DNA of 9,920 nucleotides from Clostridiales bacterium UBA1763 (GTDB lineage: Bacteria > Bacillota > Clostridia > Oscillospirales > Oscillospiraceae): contig DCHB01000016.1 in assembly GCA_002314685.1 (NCBI GenBank), positions 28,833 through 38,752 on the forward strand, given 5' to 3'. This document shows, piece by piece, positions 6,332-9,920 of this stretch (positions within the stretch are counted from its first letter, which is position 1; each line of letters opens with the position of its first letter). Under the pieces are notes generated by a model, which was not told the DNA's origin, did no database searches, and saw nothing but the letters and a program-made list of their open reading frames with translations. A program made the translations under genes and the position numbers.

Positions 6332-6471
6332 GATAATCTGTTTTCGATTTATCTGGATATGAAACAAGGCGAGTCTGATTTTTGGGCGCGCATCATCATG
6401 CACATGCTGCACATGCACATCATATCCATCATCATATTGTTGCGTGCGGTCTTAATCATGGTGCCTTGTCC
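6313..6471 (-). promoter_or_regulatory. Candidate mutually exclusive RNA pairings in the met leader
   Basis: On the minus-strand RNA, GGACAAGGC (6471-6463), which overlaps the leader ribosome binding site, can pair over 9 bp (two G-U) with GCCUUGUUU (6370-6362) near the end of the leader ORF. The segment CCUUGUUUC (6369-6361; CUUGUUUC counted from 6368) can also pair with GGAAAACAAAG (6323-6313), the upper 5' arm and loop of the terminator, giving about 8 bp with two bulged A. The second pairing would act as an antiterminator but looks weak against a 15-bp stem. A ribosome at the stop codon would cover 6369-6361; one stalled at the Met codons would leave it free. Model only. Confidence 0.4.
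6349..6459 (-). CDS. Methionine/cysteine-rich leader peptide of metNIQ
   Basis: The ORF has 36 codons plus TAA. The product starts MIKTARNN, continues MMMDMMCMCSMCMMM (residues 9-23: ten Met and three Cys in fifteen) and ends PCFISR. The ribosome binding site AAAGGA (6474-6469) stands 9 nt before the ATG, and the ATG is about 32 nt after the predicted transcription start. The stop is 18 nt before the terminator stem. The inferred role is to sense methionyl-tRNA supply: slow ribosomes at the Met codons would change leader RNA folding and let RNA polymerase pass into metN. The Cys codons might add sensing of sulfur amino acids in general. An alternative is a small Met/Cys metal-binding peptide, but the promoter, terminator and operon context favour a leader. 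Too short for standard gene callers. Confidence 0.8.
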   Translation of the reverse strand: MIKTARNNMMMDMMCMCSMCMMMRAQKSDSPCFISR

Positions 6472-6497
6472 TTTCGTAAATTTCAAACTATGCCTAA

Positions 6498-6526
6498 ATG
6501 TTAACATGCGGCATTTTTAATGTCAA
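6498..6526 (-). promoter_or_regulatory. Promoter of the met leader and metNIQ operon
   Basis: On the minus strand, TTGACA (6526-6521), a 17-bp spacer and TAACAT (6503-6498), with TG one base before the -10 (extended -10). The start would be near 6491, which gives a leader RNA of about 220 nt before metN. Confidence 0.75.
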
Positions 6527-6540
6527 TCGTCAAGATTGCC

Positions 6541-6566
6541 ACAAAATTTCAATCCGGATCGGTTGA
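6541..6566 (-). terminator. Weak candidate terminator of pncB-niaR
   Basis: On the minus strand, TCAACCG pairs with CGG(A)TTGA (6566-6549, one bulged A, 3-nt loop), followed by AATTTTGT. It is 27 bp after the niaR stop. The T run is short and the stem imperfect, so termination may be partial. Confidence 0.4.
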
Positions 6567-6593
6567 TTTTCTCCGTTTTGAGCAAAAATTGCA

Positions 6594-7100
6594 TTAGTGA
6601 TACAGCAAGCCCTGCTCATCGAGCTGAGCTTTCGTACGCTCAAAGCACGCCTCATCGGGGCAGGAAAGCGCGTGCAGATGCACGCCTCCCGTGAGCTCCG
6701 ACAGCGGTCTTATCTCGCCGCTGTGAAGCTTTCCGACAAACTGCGCGACATCGTAGCGATTGGAAAGCTGAAGCTCGCCCGTCAAAAGCCCGTAAATGGG
6801 ATGCTCAACCGCGACGGTGAGCACGGTACAGCCGTTATCGACCATAATATTGAGCTCTTTTTCCGTGTCCTCGGCAGAGTGAACACAGGCAAGCGTGTAA
6901 ACCTTGCCCGCCTGCACCGTCAGCACATAGCCGCGCGGCGTGCTCGTGATTTTCTCACCCGAGGCACGCAAAAGCGCGATGTCGCCGACTATTATCTGAC
7001 GGCTTACACCGATGTCGTTTGCAAGCTTTGACGCACTGACGGGGCACTTTTGCGTGCCGAGCGTCTGCATTATGAGCTGTCTGCGTTCTGCGGCGTTCAT
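6594..7100 (-). CDS. niaR: NiaR (YrxA) niacin-responsive transcriptional repressor
   Basis: A 168-residue repressor of NAD biosynthesis and niacin uptake genes, active with nicotinic acid. Residues about 5-57 form an HTH_11 winged-helix DNA-binding domain (VSASKLANDIGVSRQIIVGD, 21-40). Residues about 70-165 form the 3H domain, with VEHPIYG (98-104), LTGGVHLHAL (136-145) and the three expected His. Candidate metal ligands His74, Glu82, His141 and His143 have the same spacing as the ligands I recall for Thermotoga TM1602 (79, 87, 146, 148). The ATG overlaps the pncB stop (ATGA), with GAGGGG 6 nt upstream, so translation is coupled to pncB. Likely targets include the EIIC-type transporter promoter (inferred). 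Confidence 0.92.
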   Translation of the reverse strand: MNAAERRQLIMQTLGTQKCPVSASKLANDIGVSRQIIVGDIALLRASGEKITSTPRGYVLTVQAGKVYTLACVHSAEDTEKELNIMVDNGCTVLTVAVEHPIYGLLTGELQLSNRYDVAQFVGKLHSGEIRPLSELTGGVHLHALSCPDEACFERTKAQLDEQGLLYH

Positions 7101-8548
7101 TTGCGTCCCCTCTTGAGCATTTCGTCCTTAAGCGCCATCAGCTTTTCGGACAGGTCAACATAGTACTGATGCGGGAAATCGAAGCGCTTAACCTCGGGCC
7201 ACAGCGTGCTGACACCGTAGGCGGCGGTGCGCTTAATCTCCTCGAGGCTCGGGCATTTATACACAAGCTCACCGTTTTTGAAAATGGGCACCTGAAGCTC
7301 AACTGCGGTGAAGCTGTCCATGACCTTCGTTTTCCACCTTGCCTCGGGGTCGCAGATTTCAAGCGGCTTTGTGTCGTCAACCTCTTCGTCGTAGAGGGTT
7401 ATATAGTCAGCCTCCGCCATGCCCGTCTCCTTGTCGAACAGACGGTAAACGCGCTTGAAGCCGGGGTTTGTAATCTTGCCGACGTTTTCGCTTATCTTAA
7501 TCTTCGGAACAATCGTGCCGTCGTCATTTTCAACTGCGCACAGCTTGTAAACTCCGCCGAAAACGGGGTCGGATTTTGATGTTATCAGTCTCTCGCCGAC
7601 GCCGAAGGAGTCAATCCTCGCACCCTGCAAAAGAAGCTCGGTAATAAGCCTCTCGTCAAGCGCATTCGACACGGTAATCTTGCATTCCGTCCAGCCCGCC
7701 TCGTCGAGCATAACTCTCGCCTTGCGGGTTAAATATGCCATGTCGCCCGAGTCAAAACGGATGCCGCACTTTGTAATGCCGAGGGGCTTGAGCACCTCGT
7801 TGAATGCCTTAATCGCGTTGGGCACGCCGCTTTTGAGTGAGTTGTAGGTGTCAACGAGCAGTGTCGCATTTGTGGGATAGGTCTCGCAGTACGCCTTGAA
7901 CGCATCGTACTCGGTGTCGAACATCTGCACCCACGAGTGCGCCATCGTGCCGCCAGCGGGTACGCCGTAGCGTGTGTCGGACAGTGCGCAGGCAGTACCC
8001 GCACAGCCGCCGATGTATGATGCCCTCGCGCCAGTAACCGCGCCGTCAATACCCTGCGCTCTGCGTGAGCCGAATTCGAGCACGACTCTGCCCTCCGCGG
8101 CACGGCAGACGCGGTTTGCCTTCGTTGCGATGAGGCTCTGATGATTGATCTCTAAGAGCACGTATGTCTCAATTAGCTGAGCCTGAATTGCGGGAGCGCG
8201 CACGGTCATAATCGGCTCGCGGGGGAAAACGGGCGTGCCCTCGGGAATCGCCCATATATCGCCCTCGAATTTGAAGTTTTTGAGATACTCCAAAAAGCCC
8301 TCGGAGAACATATTTCTGCCGCGCAGATACTCAATATCCTCCTCGTCGAAGTGCAGATTTTGAATGTAGTCAATCACCTGCTCAAGACCCGCGCAGATAG
8401 CAAAGCCGCCCATGTCGGGATTTTGACGGTAAAAGACGTCGAAATATGTGATCTTATCCTGCATATTGTGGTCAAAGTAGCCGTTACCCATGGTAAGCTC
8501 GTAATAATCGCACAGCATGGTAAGATTAAGGTTGCGTTTATTTTCCAT
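7097..8548 (-). CDS. pncB: Nicotinate phosphoribosyltransferase
   Basis: A 483-residue cytoplasmic enzyme that converts nicotinate and PRPP (with ATP) to nicotinate mononucleotide, the entry step of the Preiss-Handler salvage route to NAD. Visible family parts are DYYELTMGNGYF (14-25), FGSRRAQGIDGAVTGARA (159-176), GGTMAHSWVQMF (199-210, with His204 as the likely phosphorylated His), VDTYNSL (232-238), IRFDSGDMAYL (263-273), SNALDE (294-299) and FGVGERLITS (315-324). Length fits the Gram-positive type. An in-frame ATG eight codons upstream (8572) is rejected because it falls at the predicted transcription start. The chosen ATG has GGAGG (8558-8554) 5 nt upstream. It is first in a two-gene operon with niaR, overlapping it by 4 bp. 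Confidence 0.95.
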   Translation of the reverse strand: MENKRNLNLTMLCDYYELTMGNGYFDHNMQDKITYFDVFYRQNPDMGGFAICAGLEQVIDYIQNLHFDEEDIEYLRGRNMFSEGFLEYLKNFKFEGDIWAIPEGTPVFPREPIMTVRAPAIQAQLIETYVLLEINHQSLIATKANRVCRAAEGRVVLEFGSRRAQGIDGAVTGARASYIGGCAGTACALSDTRYGVPAGGTMAHSWVQMFDTEYDAFKAYCETYPTNATLLVDTYNSLKSGVPNAIKAFNEVLKPLGITKCGIRFDSGDMAYLTRKARVMLDEAGWTECKITVSNALDERLITELLLQGARIDSFGVGERLITSKSDPVFGGVYKLCAVENDDGTIVPKIKISENVGKITNPGFKRVYRLFDKETGMAEADYITLYDEEVDDTKPLEICDPEARWKTKVMDSFTAVELQVPIFKNGELVYKCPSLEEIKRTAAYGVSTLWPEVKRFDFPHQYYVDLSEKLMALKDEMLKRGRK

Positions 8549-8579
8549 AGCTTCCTCCGAAAGTATAGTCATTGCTTAG

Positions 8580-8608
8580 ATTATAGCTTCTTATTCAGCA
8601 TATTTCAA
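8580..8608 (-). promoter_or_regulatory. Promoter of pncB-niaR
   Basis: On the minus strand, TTGAAA (8608-8603), 17-bp spacer and a consensus TATAAT (8585-8580). The start would be near 8573, giving a 5' untranslated region of about 25 nt. Confidence 0.8.
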
Positions 8609-8614
8609 GAATTG

Positions 8615-8635
8615 TTAAAGAACAAACATCTTTAA
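8615..8635. promoter_or_regulatory. Inverted repeat TTAAAGA-N7-TCTTTAA, candidate operator
   Basis: A 7-bp perfect inverted repeat with a 7-bp centre in the 139-bp divergent gap between pncB and the zincin gene. It is just upstream of the pncB -35 and overlaps the weak -35 position of the plus-strand gene, so one protein bound here could affect both. It does not resemble the 42-bp palindrome. Chance is possible in AT-rich DNA. Confidence 0.35.
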
Positions 8636-8659
8636 TCTGCTCTTCGTTTGTGCTATACT
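8631..8659 (+). promoter_or_regulatory. Extended -10 promoter of the putative zincin gene
   Basis: TGC followed by TATACT (8654-8659) is an extended -10. The -35 position holds only TTTAAT (8631-8636) at 17 bp. The ribosome binding site GGAGGG is at 8676-8681, 6 nt before the ATG at 8688. Confidence 0.55.
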
Positions 8660-8687
8660 CGGCACATACAGCAACGGAGGGATAAAG

Positions 8688-9260
8688 ATGAAGCTTCATT
8701 ACATGGGAAAATACGACCAAAACCCCGATTCACTGCCGCACGGCGAACACAAGCCCAACGCCGTCAAGTTTGTCGAGGCGGAGGATACCGCCGACCTCAA
8801 CAAGAAGGTGAGCAAAATTTCGCTCATAATAGTCGCGGTGTTTGTGACCGTGCTTTTGTATAAATACCGCAGTTTGCCCACATCGCAGTGGCTTGTCGGT
8901 GTGCTGCTGACCGCCGCGGGGCTGATGCTGCACGAGCTTTTGCACGCCGTGTGCTTCAAGGGCGATGTTTATATGTATAACAATCTCGGGCAGGGACAGC
9001 TGTTCGTTGTCGGACCCGAGGATATGAGCAAGAGCAGATTTATTTTCATGTCACTGCTGCCCGCGATTTTGCTCGGACTTATTCCCTTTGCCGTTTCGAT
9101 GCTGCTGCCCGACCTCGGCTGGCTCGGCGTGTTCGGCGTGCTGTCGCTGTCCACAGTCGGCGGCGATTTGTATAATGTAAAAAACGCCCTCAGGCAAATG
9201 CCCAAAGGCGCCAGAACGTATCTGTATAAGTTTAATTCGTATTGGTACCTTGAAGAGTGA
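8688..9260 (+). CDS. DUF3267-type putative membrane zincin metallopeptidase
   Basis: The product has 190 residues with about four membrane segments (roughly 43-59, 66-86, 116-140, 143-160). HELLH (82-86), within a hydrophobic segment, is the HExxH zinc-binding and catalytic motif. GGD (158-160) near the last segment could supply a third ligand, as the Asp in site-2-protease-like enzymes does. This fits the small DUF3267 'putative zincin peptidase' proteins, whose substrates are mostly unknown. The N-terminal 40 residues are soluble. GGAGGG precedes the ATG. The gene is divergent from pncB and seems monocistronic. Its stop codon falls inside the first bases of the repeat array that follows, and no terminator is visible before it. 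Family moderately sure; activity and substrate unknown. Confidence 0.75.
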   Translation: MKLHYMGKYDQNPDSLPHGEHKPNAVKFVEAEDTADLNKKVSKISLIIVAVFVTVLLYKYRSLPTSQWLVGVLLTAAGLMLHELLHAVCFKGDVYMYNNLGQGQLFVVGPEDMSKSRFIFMSLLPAILLGLIPFAVSMLLPDLGWLGVFGVLSLSTVGGDLYNVKNALRQMPKGARTYLYKFNSYWYLEE

Positions 9261-9580
9261 AGAACTATGAGTGATGAGTGATGAGTGTTCGGTGCTGACC
9301 AAATACCAGCACCCGTAGGGGTGAATGGAGCGAAGCGCAATGAGCCCGCTTTGCGAGTGATGAACGATGAGTGATGAGTGTTTGGTGCAGACTAAAACCA
9401 ACGCCGTAGGGGTGAATGGAGCGTAAGCGTAATGAGCCCGCTTTGCGAGTGATGAACGATGAGTGATGAGTGATGAGTGTTCGGTGCTGACCAAATACCA
9501 GCACCCGTAGGGGTGAATGGAGCGTCAGCGTAATGAGCCCGTCTTGCAAGTGAAGAACTATGAGTGATGAGTGATGAGTT
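9256..9580. repeat. Tandem array of a ~100-bp unit with nested ATGAGTG heptamers
   Basis: There are three units (9256-9355, 9356-9447, 9448-9548) and a partial fourth (9549-9580). Each starts AGTGA(A/T)GAAC, then ATGAGTG heptamers (three copies in units 1 and 3, two in unit 2, two plus a degenerate one in the partial), then a hairpin GGTGCTG/CAGCACC (9291-9313 and 9483-9505, lost in unit 2), a conserved core CGTAGGGGTGAATGGAGCG, and AATGAGCCCG ending near TTGCG. Units 1 and 3 are most alike. Unit lengths differ partly by heptamer number, as slippage would give. No protein is evident: open frames on the minus strand are the translated heptamers. Confidence 0.85.
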
Positions 9581-9920
9581 AGGGTGCTAAACTTTGCTGT
9601 GTACCGATTAGTTAGGGGACATCTTAACTTTAGCACAATGTCACCGGTCGGGCATCCGCAATAACGACAAGCAGAAGCGTAATACCGAGAACAAAAAAGC
9701 CTGTATAGATGTGCGTGGCTGAAGCGTATAGAAACAGCCGCAGGTGCATCGGGGGAATACCAAGTAACGACTATGCGGCGGAAATAGCACGCTCAGGGGA
9801 TTCCAAAGGGTTCTCCCTTTGGTCGCGTTTCTTTTGCAACTTTTCTTTGGCGAAACAAAGAAAAGTCGAAGAAATTACAGCTGCACTATATTCAGCAAAC
9901 CAACTCTTCACTCATCACTC
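9581..9920. other. Non-coding stretch ending in an inverted copy of the repeat heptamers
   Basis: I find no gene, tRNA or recognised RNA here. GTGCTAAA (9584-9591) is inverted at 9629-9636 (TTTAGCAC), which could be the edge of a small element. Two terminator-like hairpins follow: CCAAAGGG/CCCTTTGG (9803-9810, 9815-9822) and an 11-bp stem, 9839-9849 with 9856-9866. The window ends in CTCTTCACTCATCACTC (9904-9920), the reverse complement of repeat-type sequence, so an array in the opposite direction may begin at the right edge. A decayed mobile element between repeats is one reading; this is inference. Confidence 0.5.

Noticed and set aside
6251..6520. Plus-strand frame over the met leader, containing several His codons, read as a possible His leader
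   Set aside because: His codons are the reverse of the ATG run. There is no ribosome binding site or terminator in the plus direction and no plus-strand gene to regulate, whereas the minus-strand reading has promoter, ribosome binding site, terminator and metN in order.
6269..6593. S-box (SAM-I) riboswitch or T-box upstream of metN
   Set aside because: The leader is only about 220 nt, half of it occupied by the ORF. I see no T-box core or S-box-like multi-helix arrangement by eye. Only a covariance-model scan would be decisive.
8549..8572. Upstream start for pncB giving 8 extra residues
   Set aside because: It coincides with the predicted transcription start, so no ribosome binding site would precede it in the RNA; the ATG at 8548 has GGAGG.
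9256..9580. CRISPR array
   Set aside because: Units are near-identical over ~100 bp with no unique spacers, and the nested 7-bp repeats are unlike CRISPR repeats.
9051..9636. Minus-strand open frames rich in His-Ser-Ser-Leu-Ile over the repeat array
   Set aside because: They are translations of the heptamer and unit repeats, in several frames at once and without ribosome binding sites.
9711..9800. Group II intron fragment, suggested by GTGCG at 9711
   Set aside because: No domain V-like hairpin or reverse transcriptase remnant is visible; five bases are not enough evidence.

Overview
The window looks like chromosomal DNA from a low-to-moderate-GC Bacillota, most likely a gut-type Clostridia (Oscillospirales-like). 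The grounds are strong AGGAGG-type ribosome binding sites, sigma-A-like promoters, a DivIVA-family protein, a NiaR/PncB pair of the Gram-positive type, and a MetQ lipoprotein with a lipobox. The assignment is an inference from gene content, not from a marker gene.

Layout. Positions 1-145 hold a cluster of terminator-like hairpins. 146-1585 (minus) is a membrane-anchored protein with long Gly/Leu heptad repeats. It is divergent, across a 209-bp gap with a 19-bp palindrome, from a DivIVA-like coiled-coil gene (1795-2358, plus). A bidirectional terminator separates that gene from a convergent EIIC-type membrane transporter (2397-3503, minus), whose promoter is overlaid by a perfect 42-bp palindrome. 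Next, all on the minus strand, comes a methionine ABC importer operon in the order metN (5276-6268), metI (4596-5273), a possible 32-residue ORF (4489-4587), metQ (3626-4456). Upstream of it on the minus strand are niaR (6594-7100) and pncB (7097-8548), overlapping by 4 bp, which form an NAD-salvage operon transcribed pncB-niaR. Divergent from pncB is a DUF3267-type putative membrane zincin (8688-9260, plus). The right end is non-coding: three and a bit tandem copies of a ~100-bp unit, then about 340 bp without a gene that ends in an inverted copy of the repeat's heptamers.

The main result is in the 325-bp gap between niaR and metN. On the minus strand, in order, are an extended -10 promoter (6526-6498), a ribosome binding site, a 36-codon ORF (6459-6349) in which residues 9-23 read MMMDMMCMCSMCMMM, a 15-bp rho-independent terminator with a 7-T tract (6331-6289), and then the metN ribosome binding site. 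This is the layout of a ribosome-mediated transcription attenuator with methionine (and cysteine) codons as the sensor, in front of a methionine importer. I see no S-box-like or T-box-like leader there. I do not know of this arrangement for met genes in Bacillota, where SAM riboswitches and T-boxes are usual, so it is the best candidate for a little-described regulatory system.

A second theme links niaR/pncB with the EIIC-type transporter. The 42-bp palindrome over the transporter promoter contains ACAGGTGT/ACACCTGT half sites that, from memory, resemble NiaR boxes, so the transporter may be a niacin-regulated uptake gene. This link is inference only.
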